From positions 1 through 50,882 of the forward strand of contig JAGBFU010000049.1 of assembly GCA_017936285.1 (NCBI GenBank): DNA of 50,882 nucleotides, written 5' to 3'. The position numbers and the translations under genes are program-made. The notes below the pieces were generated by a model. That model ran no database searches and had not been told where the DNA came from. It saw nothing but the letters and a program-made list of their open reading frames with translations. Within the stretch, counting starts at the first letter, position 1. Each line of letters begins with the position of its first letter. Below are positions 1 through 8,553 of the stretch, piece after piece. Origin of the DNA: Marinifilaceae bacterium. GTDB lineage: Bacteria; Bacteroidota; Bacteroidia; Bacteroidales; Marinifilaceae.

Positions 1-70
1 AGATTTGCTTAGGAATTAGGAATAAGCCCCCTTATTAGCGAAAGCAAGCGTAGCGCGCTGAGCGAAGGGG
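1..70. repeat. Dispersed intergenic repeat, copy 1
   Basis: This stretch is nearly identical to 175-247: both start AGATTTGCTTAG, pass through AATTAGGAATAAGCCCCCTTATTAGCG in broken form and end in a run of G. Each copy contains C-run/TTATTAGC facing a G-run, so it can fold as an imperfect hairpin. No open frame is supported here. Related C-run/TTATTA modules occur at 3050-3330. Confidence 0.7.
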
Positions 71-174
71 GTTTGGGGGTTGGTAGACAACAAATTAAAG
101 CAAATCCACAAGATTACAAGTATAGAAAACATTGCCTGACAGATAGCATATAAAGGTATAGATAAGATTTGCGC

Positions 175-247
175 AGATTTGCTTAGTAATTAGGAATAAG
201 CCCCCTTATTAGCGAAAGCGAGCGTAGCGCGCTGAGCTAATAGGGGG
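175..247. repeat. Dispersed intergenic repeat, copy 2
   Basis: This second copy of the 1-70 element has only a few differences. Here the arms are clearer: CCCCCTTATTAGC at about 201 faces GCTAATAGGGGGG at about 235, so the element is an imperfect palindrome about 45 bp long. It lies just past the stop codon of the phosphopantetheinyl transferase and could also end that transcript. Between the copies (71-174) I see only AT-rich DNA without a gene. Confidence 0.7.
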
Positions 248-252
248 GTGTT

Positions 253-834
253 TTATAGTGAGGAGAGGTTGATTAATTCGAATGTAGGTTGGATTGAGGG
301 CGGTGTTGCAATTGCGCATATATGATTGTGAGCGAGGTTGCAATATGTTATGTTTGCCAGAGAGCTGACCCTGCTACCAAGAGTATCGGTATTTATACCG
401 CTTCCGATAAGTTTGCTGAAGGCCTCTTTTGCAGTCCATAGTTCGAAGAATGTGCGATTATATTGCTCGTCGCTGATGCATGAGTTGAGAATCTCTTTCT
501 CGTCAGGATGGAAGTAGCGTTCTGCGACATTTTTGCGTCCATTACGCAGCAACTCAATGTCAATACCTATATCAAAGTTAGCGGTTGCACATACCCACAT
601 ATCACGAGTGTGCGATATGCTGATGTATGCGTCTTCGCCCGATAATGACTTTATCAGGGGTTTGCCATGTTCGTTTCTGGCAATTGAATATTGGCTTTGG
701 GCGAGGTTAAAGCTTGCTTCTATGATGCGTGGTAGGTAGAGCTTTTTGGTTGTGTCGGTTACCTCGCTTTTGCTCAATCCTTTGTAGTCAGAGGTGGCAA
801 TATTCAGGAAAAAAATGGTTATTTTCTCTTTCAT
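253..834 (-). CDS. 4'-phosphopantetheinyl transferase superfamily protein
   Basis: This enzyme would transfer the phosphopantetheine arm of CoA to a serine of a carrier protein, activating acyl- or peptidyl-carrier proteins in the cytoplasm. From ATG 834 the protein has 193 residues. It shows the Sfp/AcpS hallmarks: ISHT at 73-76, the Mg-binding GIDIE at 90-94, and WTAKEAFSK at 133-141 with the catalytic Glu and Lys. The length fits the two-domain Sfp-like type rather than the about 120-residue AcpS. A TTG nine bases upstream (843) is in frame, but it lies inside the -7 promoter box, so ATG 834 is preferred. It stands alone and runs divergently from tonB. The carrier-protein partner cannot be read from the context. 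Confidence 0.88.
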   Translation of the reverse strand: MKEKITIFFLNIATSDYKGLSKSEVTDTTKKLYLPRIIEASFNLAQSQYSIARNEHGKPLIKSLSGEDAYISISHTRDMWVCATANFDIGIDIELLRNGRKNVAERYFHPDEKEILNSCISDEQYNRTFFELWTAKEAFSKLIGSGINTDTLGSRVSSLANITYCNLAHNHICAIATPPSIQPTFELINLSSL

Positions 835-840
835 ACGGGG

Positions 841-848
841 CAAAGATA
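841..848 (-). promoter_or_regulatory. -7 box TATCTTTG of the phosphopantetheinyl transferase gene
   Basis: This is an exact TAnnTTTG box on the minus strand with only six bases between its last G and ATG 834. In Bacteroidota, transcription starts about this far downstream, so the message would have almost no leader. Confidence 0.65.
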
Positions 849-911
849 CCCTTTTTAATTTTTTTTTGAGAGAAAATGCTGAAGAATCTTGGAATATTTA
901 AGCAATATTAA

Positions 912-919
912 TAACTTTA
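912..919 (+). promoter_or_regulatory. Probable -7 box TAACTTTA of tonB
   Basis: This is a one-mismatch TAnnTTTG box about 46 bases before the tonB ATG, in the only noncoding gap between the divergent genes. Confidence 0.45.
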
Positions 920-965
920 CCCTTCGAAAGTAGCATGAACAACAATATCTAATAAAAATAACAAA

Positions 966-1658
966 ATGGAAGTTAAAAAGACACCGAAAGCCGATCTTCA
1001 AAATAAGAGAGGATTGTTCCTTGAGATAGGATTGGCTGTGGCATTGGCTTGCACCCTTTTTGCTTTCGAGTACAGTACAAAGGCTGAGGAGAAGAAAGAG
1101 TTGCAGGCTCCGATGGAAGAGCAGGTTGAGGAGGAGATCATTCAGATTACCTTCCAGAACCTAAAACCGCCCCCACCACCACCTCCAACTCCAAAGTTGA
1201 CAGACTTGATGGAGATTGTTGAGGATGACTCACAGATTGATGAAGAGTTGGAGATTGAGGATGTTGACGATATGTCCGAGGTTCAGGAGGAGGTTGATTA
1301 CGAGGATTACGGAGATTACGGTGATGAGTACTCTGACGAGGAGGAGATCTATCAGTTCGTTGAGGAGATGCCTTCTTTCCCTGGAGGAGACTTGCAGAAG
1401 TGGTTGCAGAAGCAGGCTCGTTACCCAATGTCAGCATTGGAGAACGGAATTTCCGGTAAGGTTTATGTTCAGTTCGTGATTGAGAAGGATGGATCTGTAA
1501 CTCAGGTTCAGGTTATCCGTAGCGTTGACCGCGATTTGGACAACGAGGCTTTGCGTGTAGTTAAGTCTATGCCTAAGTGGAAACCTGGTAGACAGCAGGA
1601 TAAGGCAGTACGTGTTAAGTATACCGTACCTGTTAACTTCCAGATGCAGAACAGATAA
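966..1658 (+). CDS. tonB: Energy transducer TonB
   Basis: TonB couples the inner-membrane proton motive force to TonB-dependent outer-membrane receptors. The 230-residue protein has a short basic cytoplasmic start, one membrane segment at about residues 16-35, and a periplasmic spacer. The spacer holds a seven-proline run at about 66-72 followed by a strongly acidic Asp/Glu/Tyr stretch (about 80-125). The C-terminal TonB domain (about 137-228) contains FPGG, the ARYP motif, the GKVYVQFVI strand, and a final VPVNFQ strand. No exbB or exbD is adjacent, so it is transcribed alone, with its own promoter and a terminator at 1683. Several TonB paralogues are normal in Bacteroidales, so the symbol denotes the family. 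Confidence 0.9.
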   Translation: MEVKKTPKADLQNKRGLFLEIGLAVALACTLFAFEYSTKAEEKKELQAPMEEQVEEEIIQITFQNLKPPPPPPPTPKLTDLMEIVEDDSQIDEELEIEDVDDMSEVQEEVDYEDYGDYGDEYSDEEEIYQFVEEMPSFPGGDLQKWLQKQARYPMSALENGISGKVYVQFVIEKDGSVTQVQVIRSVDRDLDNEALRVVKSMPKWKPGRQQDKAVRVKYTVPVNFQMQNR

Positions 1659-1682
1659 TCTTGAATTATACAATATGATGAT

Positions 1683-1716
1683 AAGGGCTGCCAAATAGTT
1701 TTTTGGTAGCCCTTTT
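1683..1716 (+). terminator. Rho-independent terminator after tonB
   Basis: AAGGGCTGCCAAA pairs with TTTGGTAGCCCTT around a short loop and is followed by TTTTC. It separates tonB from hflX. Confidence 0.75.
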
Positions 1717-1731
1717 CTTGAAAATATCACT

Positions 1732-3009
1732 ATGGAGCAGGAGTTTGATAAAGGAGTTAAACAAGATAAGGTAGAGAAGAAGGATAAGTATTACTATACC
1801 AAGCGCGAAGAGGAGAAGGCGGTGCTTGTGGGTATTACCCGTATGCACGAAGGTGTTGATGCCACCAAGATGCAGGAGTATCTTGATGAGTTGGCATTTT
1901 TGGCCGAGACTGCCGGAGCCAAGACGGTGAAGGTCTTTACCCAAAAGATGGATAAGCCAATCCAGAGTACCTTTATTGGAAAGGGTAAACTGGAGGAGAT
2001 TCGTGCATGGATTGAGGAGAATCCTGTCGATATGGTTATCTTTGACGATGATTTGTCGCCAACTCAGCTTCGTAATATTGAGGATACTTTCAAGCGTTGT
2101 GTTAAGGTGCTTGACCGTACCAATCTGATTCTTGATATTTTTGCGAGCAGAGCAAGAACTGCTCATGCCAAGACCCAGGTTGAGCTTGCGCAGTATCAGT
2201 ATCTGTTGCCAAGATTGGCAGGTATGTGGACTCACCTTGAGCGTCAGAAGGGTGGTATTGGATTGCGTGGTCCCGGAGAGCGTGAGATTGAGACTGACCG
2301 CCGTATTATTCGTGATAAGATTGCCCGTTTGCGCGAGGAGCTTGATGGCATAGATAAGCAGAAGGTTATTCAGCGTAAGAATAGGGGTAAGCTGGTGCGA
2401 GTTGCCCTTGTGGGCTATACCAATGTGGGTAAGTCAACATTGATGAATTTGTTGAGCAAGTCTGAGGTGTTTGCAGAAAATAAGTTGTTTGCGACTCTTG
2501 ATACAACTGTAAGAAAGATTGCTATTAAGAATGTACCTTTCCTTTTAGCTGATACAGTAGGTTTTATCCGTAAGTTGCCTCACCATCTGGTTGAATCGTT
2601 CAAGTCAACTCTTGACGAGGTGCGCGAGGCCGATGTTGTGCTTCATGTTGTGGATATTTCACATCCGCAGTTTGAGGATCAGATGACTGTTGTTAATGCA
2701 ACTCTTGCAGAGTTGGTTAAGATGCAGAAACCTACTATTGTGGTGTTTAATAAGATTGATGCATTTAAGTACGAGGTTAAGGCCGAGGATGATTTAACTC
2801 CAAAGGAGCGTTGTAACTATTCGCTTGAGGATTTGAAGCAGATGTGGATGAATAAGCAGCCGGGAGTGCAGGCTGTTTATATCTCTGCTGCGAATCGTGA
2901 GAATATAGAGGAGTTGAAGGATGTGTTGTATGAGACCGTGAAGGAGATTCATTCGGCTCGATTCCCCTATAACGATTTTTATTATTCGGATTACACAGAA
3001 TCCGAATAA
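1732..3009 (+). CDS. hflX: GTPase HflX
   Basis: HflX is a ribosome-associated GTPase that binds the 50S subunit and splits stalled or stressed ribosomes. The 425-residue protein has the N-terminal HflX domain (with the GKGKLEEI-type segment near 80 and the GGIGLRGPGE motif near 170-185). The G domain follows, with P-loop GYTNVGKST at about 227-235, DTVGFIRKLP near 275, and NKID near 343. The length is typical. The last codons and the stop lie inside the left part of a 48-bp perfect hairpin (2972-3019), so the C-terminal tail is encoded by repeat DNA. That tail may not be ancestral. Confidence 0.95.
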   Translation: MEQEFDKGVKQDKVEKKDKYYYTKREEEKAVLVGITRMHEGVDATKMQEYLDELAFLAETAGAKTVKVFTQKMDKPIQSTFIGKGKLEEIRAWIEENPVDMVIFDDDLSPTQLRNIEDTFKRCVKVLDRTNLILDIFASRARTAHAKTQVELAQYQYLLPRLAGMWTHLERQKGGIGLRGPGEREIETDRRIIRDKIARLREELDGIDKQKVIQRKNRGKLVRVALVGYTNVGKSTLMNLLSKSEVFAENKLFATLDTTVRKIAIKNVPFLLADTVGFIRKLPHHLVESFKSTLDEVREADVVLHVVDISHPQFEDQMTVVNATLAELVKMQKPTIVVFNKIDAFKYEVKAEDDLTPKERCNYSLEDLKQMWMNKQPGVQAVYISAANRENIEELKDVLYETVKEIHSARFPYNDFYYSDYTESE

Positions 3010-3019
3010 TAAAAATCGT
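2972..3019. repeat. 48-bp perfect inverted repeat spanning the hflX stop codon
   Basis: Arms of 21 bp (2972-2992 and 2999-3019) are perfect complements around the six-base loop ACACAG. The hflX stop codon (3007-3009) lies in the right arm. The arms are AT-rich with a GG core, so it could work as a bidirectional terminator, although no clear U-run follows. Confidence 0.85.
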
Positions 3020-3163
3020 GTTACGATTACTTGTCTTACCAACCCCCGACCCCTTCGCCTTATTCGCTATGCTCATTACGGCTAATAAGGGGCGTTCGGA
3101 TTACACAGAATCCGAATAATAAAAATCGTGTTACGATTACTTGTCTTACCAACCCCCGACCCC
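2985..3163. repeat. 69-bp direct duplication, 110-bp period
   Basis: Positions 2985-3053 and 3095-3163 are identical over 69 bases. The first copy includes the last codons of hflX and the stop; the second is wholly intergenic and carries only the central part of the inverted repeat. The 41 bases between them hold a CCTTATT/AATAAGG palindrome related to the repeats at 1-247. Confidence 0.9.
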
Positions 3164-3363
3164 CATTAAGCTGCCTTCGGCATCTTCTACTTCTCGCGGC
3201 TCAGCATAGTGCAAATAAATTTGCCCTCTGAGTTCGCTCCGCAGCGTCGGTTCACTCAACTCCACTTCGTTACGTTTTTGTTAATAAGGGGGCTTTACTC
3301 GCTGACGCTCATTAACTCCTAACTCCTCACTCCTAACAAAAAAAACTCCCCGAAGGGAGTTTT
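3010..3363. other. Gene-free, repeat-rich spacer between hflX and typA
   Basis: This 354-base stretch has no credible gene. It holds the second copy of the 69-bp duplication, a palindrome at about 3056-3091, and a module near 3280-3300 (AATAAGGGGGCTT) that is the reverse of the one at 20-40. Tandem CTAACTCCT/CACTCCTAAC units follow, and then the shared terminator. Confidence 0.7.
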
Positions 3364-3366
3364 TTA
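3338..3366. terminator. Bidirectional terminator between hflX and typA
   Basis: AACTCCC and GGGAGTT pair around CGAA, with an A-run on the left and a T-run on the right, so it works in either direction. It overlaps the typA stop codon. Confidence 0.8.
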
Positions 3367-5199
3367 TCTCTCAGCTGCAGCAGCGTCGGCAGCCTCTTTT
3401 GCTCGAAGAGCGCGTTTACGCTCGGTTTCGTCAAGAAGGATTTTTCTTAGTCGCATAGATTTTGGAGTAACCTCTACGTATTCATCCTCTTGAATATATT
3501 CAAGTGCCTCCTCAAGGCTGAAGTGCTTTGCCGGAGCAATATTTACCTTCTCGTCAGAGCCGCTTGCACGCATGTTGGTCAATTTCTTTGATTTTCCAAC
3601 GTTGATTACTATATCCTCTGAGCGAGTGCTCTCGCCAATTACTTGTCCAGCATATACCTCTTCGCCCGGCTCAATAAAGAAACGTCCGCGATCCTGAAGT
3701 TTGTTGATAGCGTAGGCATAGGTGTCACCGGTCTCCATGGCAATAAGTGAACCATTGGTACGCATTGCAATCTCGCCACGATATGGCTCAAACTCCTTAA
3801 GGTTATGTGCCATAATGGCCTCGCCCTGTGTTGCTGTCAATAGGTTTGAACGAAGTCCGATAATTCCACGTGATGGGATTTCAAAGTCAAGGTGTACGCG
3901 ATCACCGATGGTCTCCATATTAATCATATTTCCTTTGCGGTTCGCAACCATCTCAATGGCCTTGCCCGAGAACTCTTCAGGTACGTCAATAGTCAACATC
4001 TCAATAGGCTCGCACTGCTCCCCATTTATCTCTTTGATGATTACCTTTGGCTGACCTACCTGTAGCTCATAGCCCTCGCGGCGCATTGTTTCGATAAGTA
4101 CGCTCAAATGAAGAACGCCTCGGCCGTAAACAATGAATGAGTCGGCTGTCTGACCGGGTTGTACGCGAAGGGCAAGGTTCTTCTCCAATTCACGCTCCAG
4201 ACGATCTTTGATGTGGCGCGATGTTACATATTTACCGTCGCGTCCGAAGAATGGAGAGTTGTTGATGGTGAAGAGCATACTCATGGTTGGCTCGTCGATG
4301 CTGATTGGCGGAAGTGGTTCAGGGTTTTCGTAGTCGGCAATGGTATCGCCAATCTCGAAGCCCTCAATTCCGAGCAGGGCACATATCTCGCCGGCATGTA
4401 CCTCGTCAACTCGCTCTTTGCCCATTCCCTCGAAGAGCATGATATCTTTGATTTTAGTCTTTACCATTGCACCGTCGCGCTTGCACAGGGTTACGTTCTG
4501 TCCGGCTTTCAGCGAGCCTCTGGTTATTTTTCCAATGGCAATTCGACCGACAAATGATGAGTACTCTAACGATGTTACCAGCATTTGTGGGGTACCCTCG
4601 GCTGTTTCAGGCTCCGGAATCTCCTCAATGATGGTGTCCAGAAGTGTTGTAATGTCGGTGGTTGGTTTGTTGTAGTCCAGTGACATCCATCCGTTTTTGG
4701 CACTTCCGTAGATGGTTTTGAAGTCAAGTTGCTCCTCGGTTGCACCTAAGTTGAACATCAGGTCGAATACCTGCTCCTGTACGTAGTCGGGGCGGCAGTT
4801 GGGCTTGTCGATTTTGTTGATTACCACAACTGCTTTTTTGCCGAGTGAAAGAGCCTTTTGCAGTACAAAACGTGTCTGAGGCATGGTTCCCTCAAAGGCG
4901 TCTACAAGCAGTAGTACGCCATCGCACATGTTCAGTACGCGCTCTACCTCGCCACCAAAGTCGGAGTGACCCGGGGTGTCAATAATGTTTATCTTGTAGT
5001 CTTTATAGCGAACAGAGACGTTCTTGGATACAATGGTAATTCCACGCTCTCGCTCCTGATCGTTGTTGTCAAGTAGTAACTCGCCTAGAGGCTTCTCATT
5101 ATCACGAAAGGTTCTTCCCTGAAGAATCATTTTGTCAACCAATGTGGTTTTTCCGTGGTCAACGTGTGCAATAATTGCAATGTTTCTTAATTTACGCAT
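3364..5199 (-). CDS. typA: Translational GTPase TypA/BipA
   Basis: TypA (BipA) is an EF-G-like GTPase that binds ribosomes and aids 50S assembly and stress or cold adaptation. The 611-residue length is typical. The G domain shows AHVDHGKTT at 10-18, the switch I RERGIT, DTPGHSDF near 75 and NKIDKP near 130. EF-G-like domains follow, and then the TypA-specific C-terminal domain with RGIIGLRSN. It is monocistronic, with a promoter box 24 bases upstream. The Ala-rich end (AADAAAAER) lies against the shared terminator. Confidence 0.96.
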   Translation of the reverse strand: MRKLRNIAIIAHVDHGKTTLVDKMILQGRTFRDNEKPLGELLLDNNDQERERGITIVSKNVSVRYKDYKINIIDTPGHSDFGGEVERVLNMCDGVLLLVDAFEGTMPQTRFVLQKALSLGKKAVVVINKIDKPNCRPDYVQEQVFDLMFNLGATEEQLDFKTIYGSAKNGWMSLDYNKPTTDITTLLDTIIEEIPEPETAEGTPQMLVTSLEYSSFVGRIAIGKITRGSLKAGQNVTLCKRDGAMVKTKIKDIMLFEGMGKERVDEVHAGEICALLGIEGFEIGDTIADYENPEPLPPISIDEPTMSMLFTINNSPFFGRDGKYVTSRHIKDRLERELEKNLALRVQPGQTADSFIVYGRGVLHLSVLIETMRREGYELQVGQPKVIIKEINGEQCEPIEMLTIDVPEEFSGKAIEMVANRKGNMINMETIGDRVHLDFEIPSRGIIGLRSNLLTATQGEAIMAHNLKEFEPYRGEIAMRTNGSLIAMETGDTYAYAINKLQDRGRFFIEPGEEVYAGQVIGESTRSEDIVINVGKSKKLTNMRASGSDEKVNIAPAKHFSLEEALEYIQEDEYVEVTPKSMRLRKILLDETERKRALRAKEAADAAAAER

Positions 5200-5221
5200 A
5201 CAAAATAACTATAATCACCCG

Positions 5222-5229
5222 CAAAATTA
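5222..5229 (-). promoter_or_regulatory. -7 box TAATTTTG of typA
   Basis: This is an exact TAnnTTTG box on the minus strand 22 bases before the typA ATG. It implies a leader of about 15 bases. Confidence 0.65.
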
Positions 5230-5250
5230 CTACAATTTCAATATTTTCCC

Positions 5251-5258
5251 TAATTTTG
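5251..5258 (+). promoter_or_regulatory. -7 box TAATTTTG of cysS
   Basis: This is an exact TAnnTTTG box 41 bases before the cysS ATG. It sits divergent from and 21 bases away from the typA box. Confidence 0.65.
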
Positions 5259-5299
5259 CTAGGTTAAATGGAGTATGATTTTTAATAAAAGCAGAAGAT

Positions 5300-6775
5300 A
5301 TGGAGAGTAAGCTTATAATTTATAATACAATGTCTCGAAAAAAGGAGCTTTTCGAGCCGTTGAACGCACCTTTTGTGGGTATGTATGTGTGCGGTCCTAC
5401 AGTTTATGGAGATGCACACCTGGGACATGCTCGTCCGGCAATTACTTTTGATTTGGTTTTCCGTTATCTTACCTATCTTGGATATAAAGTAAGATATGTG
5501 AGAAATATTACCGATGTGGGCCACCTTGTGAACGATGCTGACGAGGGCGAGGATAAGATTCAGAAGAAGGCTCGTCTGGAGCAGCTTGAGCCTATGGAGG
5601 TGGTACAGTTCTATACAAACCGTTTCCATAAGAATATGGAGCAGTTGAATACATTGTCTCCAAGTATCGAGCCTCACGCATCCGGCCATATCATTGAGCA
5701 ACAGGCTTTGGTTCAGAAGATTATTGATAATGGTTTTGCCTATGAGAGCGATGGCAGTATCTATTTCGATGTGAATGCCTATAACAAGAAGTATTCATAC
5801 GGTAAGCTGTCAGGAAGAAAGGTTGAGGAGCTTTTTGCGAATACCCGTCAGCTGGATGGTCAGAGCGAGAAGCGTAATCCTGCCGATTTTGCTTTGTGGA
5901 AGAAGGCAGCTCCCGAGCATATCATGCACTGGCCCTCACCATGGAGCGAGGGTTTCCCGGGATGGCATCTGGAGTGTAGCTGTATGAGCCAGAAGTATCT
6001 GGGCGATACTTTTGATATTCACGGAGGAGGTCTGGATTTGCAGTTCCCACACCATGAGTGCGAGATTGCTCAGAGTACAGCAGCGTATGGACACGAGGCT
6101 GTAAAATATTGGATGCATAACAATATGGTTACAGTGAATGGTCAGAAGATGGGTAAGTCGTTGGGTAATTTCATTACACTTGACCAGCTCTTTAATGGAG
6201 GTGCCGAGATTCTGGAGCAACCATACTCGCCAATGACTGTCCGTTTCTTTATTTTACAGGCTCATTATCGCAGTCCGCTTGATTTTTCGAACGAGGCCTT
6301 GAAGGCATCGGAGAAGGGGTATGAGCGTCTTATGGCGGCTGTCGAGGCTTTGAAGAAGATTAAGGTAAGTTCAACCAATACAGTGAACGTAAAGGAGTTG
6401 AGCGATAAGTGTTTCGAGGCTTTGAACGATGACTTGAATACACCGATACTTATCTCACATCTGTTTGATGGAGTTAGAATCATTAATTCTGTAGTTGCGG
6501 GAACCGAGAAGATAGATGCTGAGAATCTTGCGGCATTGACCAAGTTGTATAATGATCTGGTATTTGACGTTTTGGGATTGTTGCCGTTGACTGAGAGTGG
6601 CGGTTCCGAGCACGAGGCTTTGGACAAGGTTATCGGTATGGTTGCTGACATCAGAGCCGAGGCTAAGCGCAATAAGGATTGGGCTACAGCCGACAAGATT
6701 CGAGATGAGTTGAAGGGTGCAGGAATTCTGCTGAAAGATACTAAGGATGGCTATGAGTGGAGTTTGGAGCAGTAG
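5300..6775 (+). CDS. cysS: Cysteine--tRNA ligase
   Basis: CysS charges tRNA-Cys with cysteine. The 491-residue class I synthetase begins with the Zn-binding Cys of MYVCGPT and the HIGH-type sequence AHLGHARP near residues 38-45. The remaining Zn ligands are in HLECS and HHECE near 220-250, and the KMSKS loop is KMGKS near 282. The C-terminal DALR-type helical domain ends in the [10 protein letters not shown] motif typical of the family. The reading frame of the next gene starts inside its last ten codons, so the two are probably co-transcribed. Confidence 0.97.
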   Translation: MESKLIIYNTMSRKKELFEPLNAPFVGMYVCGPTVYGDAHLGHARPAITFDLVFRYLTYLGYKVRYVRNITDVGHLVNDADEGEDKIQKKARLEQLEPMEVVQFYTNRFHKNMEQLNTLSPSIEPHASGHIIEQQALVQKIIDNGFAYESDGSIYFDVNAYNKKYSYGKLSGRKVEELFANTRQLDGQSEKRNPADFALWKKAAPEHIMHWPSPWSEGFPGWHLECSCMSQKYLGDTFDIHGGGLDLQFPHHECEIAQSTAAYGHEAVKYWMHNNMVTVNGQKMGKSLGNFITLDQLFNGGAEILEQPYSPMTVRFFILQAHYRSPLDFSNEALKASEKGYERLMAAVEALKKIKVSSTNTVNVKELSDKCFEALNDDLNTPILISHLFDGVRIINSVVAGTEKIDAENLAALTKLYNDLVFDVLGLLPLTESGGSEHEALDKVIGMVADIRAEAKRNKDWATADKIRDELKGAGILLKDTKDGYEWSLEQ

Positions 6776-7877
6776 GAGTGTTGTGGTAACACTTGTATCG
6801 CTTGTTGTCTCTCTTATGGCCTGTGCCGGGGGTAAGAAGAGTACCGAAAGTGCCGGGGGCGAGGGTGCATCTGCACCCCTCTCCTCCGGTTCTCGTTTGG
6901 TTTCCGGAGTGAAGATTGAGTCTCCTAAACGTAATACAACAATCTCGACCGGCAAGACGCTCAGAGTGGAGTGGAGTGATAGTTATGCACAGAGGACCGA
7001 TTCGCTTCAGCTTATCTATGATAACAGATTGGTAAAGACCTTTACTCTGGGCGATTCTCTTTACGATATTGTGGTCGATAAGGGTGTTGGAGTTCGAAAT
7101 GTAAAGGTGCAGGCTTTTTATGCCGATGGCAATACCTCGGTTGCTGTTGTACCGATTACTGTGCTTCCGGATGCTCCAAAAAGGTTGACCTATAAGGTGC
7201 TGGCTACCCGAAAGCATGACAAGGGCTCATTTACCCAGGGGTTGTATTACAAGGATGGTTTTCTGTACGAGGGGACCGGTCAGTATGGGTCGTCGGCGCT
7301 TATGAAGGTTGAGCCCTCGACCGGAAAGATTGTAACAAGTATCGCCTTGAAGGATAGCTATTTCGGTGAGGGAATAGCAGAACTTGGTGGAGAGGTATTC
7401 CAGCTTACCTGGATGAATGGGCTTTGTTTGGTTTATGATGCCAAAACCATGAGTTACAGTAAGGAGTATGCTTATGGCTCACAGGGCTGGGGCCTGACTA
7501 CCGATGGTAAGGAGTTGATTATGAGCGATGGCTCGAATAAGTTGACCATTCTTGACCCTCGTAATTTCCAGCCGTTGCGACAGATTCAGGTTTATGATAA
7601 TCAGGGGGCTGTGGAGCAGTTGAATGAACTGGAGTATGTCGATGGGCTGGTGTGGGCAAATGTATGGCAGAGTGATCGGATTGTTGCAATCTCGATGGAG
7701 AGTGGCGCAGTTGTTGCCGATCTGGATTTGTCAAAGTTGCTCTCTGATGCTGACAGGCGAGGCCTTGATACCATAGATCACGTTTTGAATGGTATTGCAT
7801 GGGATAAGGAGCGAAATGTTTTCTTTGTGACCGGTAAATGCTGGCCAAAACTTTTTGAGATTCATATTAATAGATAG
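6747..7877 (+). CDS. Glutaminyl-peptide cyclotransferase, lipoprotein
   Basis: Glutamine cyclotransferases turn N-terminal glutamine of exported proteins into pyroglutamate. The 376-residue protein has a lipoprotein signal peptide ending at Cys26 (lipobox SLMAC). An Ig-like N-terminal region (about 45-145) comes next, then a five-bladed propeller of the plant/bacterial QC type (about 150-376) with [28 protein letters not shown] and NGIAWD. The start overlaps the end of cysS by 29 bases; a second ATG at 6753 would serve equally. It sits between cysS and ung, four bases before the ung start. Placement in the periplasm, where Bacteroidota modify Sec-exported proteins with Gln after signal cleavage, is inferred. 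Confidence 0.88.
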   Translation: MAMSGVWSSRSVVVTLVSLVVSLMACAGGKKSTESAGGEGASAPLSSGSRLVSGVKIESPKRNTTISTGKTLRVEWSDSYAQRTDSLQLIYDNRLVKTFTLGDSLYDIVVDKGVGVRNVKVQAFYADGNTSVAVVPITVLPDAPKRLTYKVLATRKHDKGSFTQGLYYKDGFLYEGTGQYGSSALMKVEPSTGKIVTSIALKDSYFGEGIAELGGEVFQLTWMNGLCLVYDAKTMSYSKEYAYGSQGWGLTTDGKELIMSDGSNKLTILDPRNFQPLRQIQVYDNQGAVEQLNELEYVDGLVWANVWQSDRIVAISMESGAVVADLDLSKLLSDADRRGLDTIDHVLNGIAWDKERNVFFVTGKCWPKLFEIHINR

Positions 7878-7881
7878 TGTT

Positions 7882-8553
7882 ATGGTAAATGTCAGGATAG
7901 AGGAGTCGTGGCGTGAACTTCTTGCCGAGGAGTTCGCTATGGATTATTTTAAGAGATTGACCGATTTTGTTCGTGATGAGTATGCGCGCGGTAAGCGAAT
8001 CTATCCTGCGGGCCGGAGTATCTTTAATGCTTTTGACCGGTGTCCTGTTGATAAGGTGAAGGTTGTGATTTTAGGGCAGGATCCATACCATGAAGAGGGG
8101 CAGGCGCATGGCTTGTGCTTCTCTGTACCAGAAGGGATTACCCCTCCGCCCTCGCTCGTGAATATCTTTAAGGAGATTAAGGCAGATTTGGGTAAGGAGA
8201 TCCCTGCCAGTGGGAATTTGGAGAGATGGGCAGATCAGGGAGTACTGCTGCTTAATGCGACCCTGACGGTGGAGGCACATAAGGCCGGCTCGCACCAGAA
8301 ACGTGGTTGGGAGCAGTTTACCGATGCCGTTATCAGACGACTGGCAGCAAGGCGAAATAACCTTGTCTTTATGTTGTGGGGCTCCTATGCCCAAAAGAAG
8401 GGGGCATTTATTGATGCCTCGCATAATCTGGTGTTGAAGAGCGTTCATCCATCTCCGTTGTCGGCAAACAGAGGCGGATGGTTTGGTAATCACCATTTTA
8501 GCAAGGCAAATGAGTATCTTGTGTCGATAGGCAAGGAGCCTATTGACTGGTGA
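7882..8553 (+). CDS. ung: Uracil-DNA glycosylase
   Basis: Ung removes uracil from DNA to start base-excision repair. The protein has 223 residues from ATG 7882. It carries the water-activating GQDPYH at 64-69, the LLNATLTV segment, and HPSPLSA near 189-195 with the catalytic His. The in-frame ATG at 7855 lies inside the preceding gene, before that gene's stop; 7882 follows the stop by four bases and is the better start. The 3' end overlaps the convergent mnmA gene by 14 bases. Confidence 0.96.
   Translation: MVNVRIEESWRELLAEEFAMDYFKRLTDFVRDEYARGKRIYPAGRSIFNAFDRCPVDKVKVVILGQDPYHEEGQAHGLCFSVPEGITPPPSLVNIFKEIKADLGKEIPASGNLERWADQGVLLLNATLTVEAHKAGSHQKRGWEQFTDAVIRRLAARRNNLVFMLWGSYAQKKGAFIDASHNLVLKSVHPSPLSANRGGWFGNHHFSKANEYLVSIGKEPIDW

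Noticed and set aside
1147..1437. Minus-strand frame opposite tonB
   Set aside because: It is an antisense shadow of the Pro-rich and acidic spacer of TonB.
2985..3163. Start of a CRISPR array (two identical units)
   Set aside because: There are only two units, 69 bp each, one overlapping a coding region, and no cas genes.
5200..5299. Possible small RNA between typA and cysS
   Set aside because: The gap is fully explained by two divergent promoters and short leaders; no stable fold was seen.
7855..7881. Upstream start for uracil-DNA glycosylase
   Set aside because: It lies before the stop of the preceding gene and adds nine residues without similarity. ATG 7882 gives the usual Ung start.
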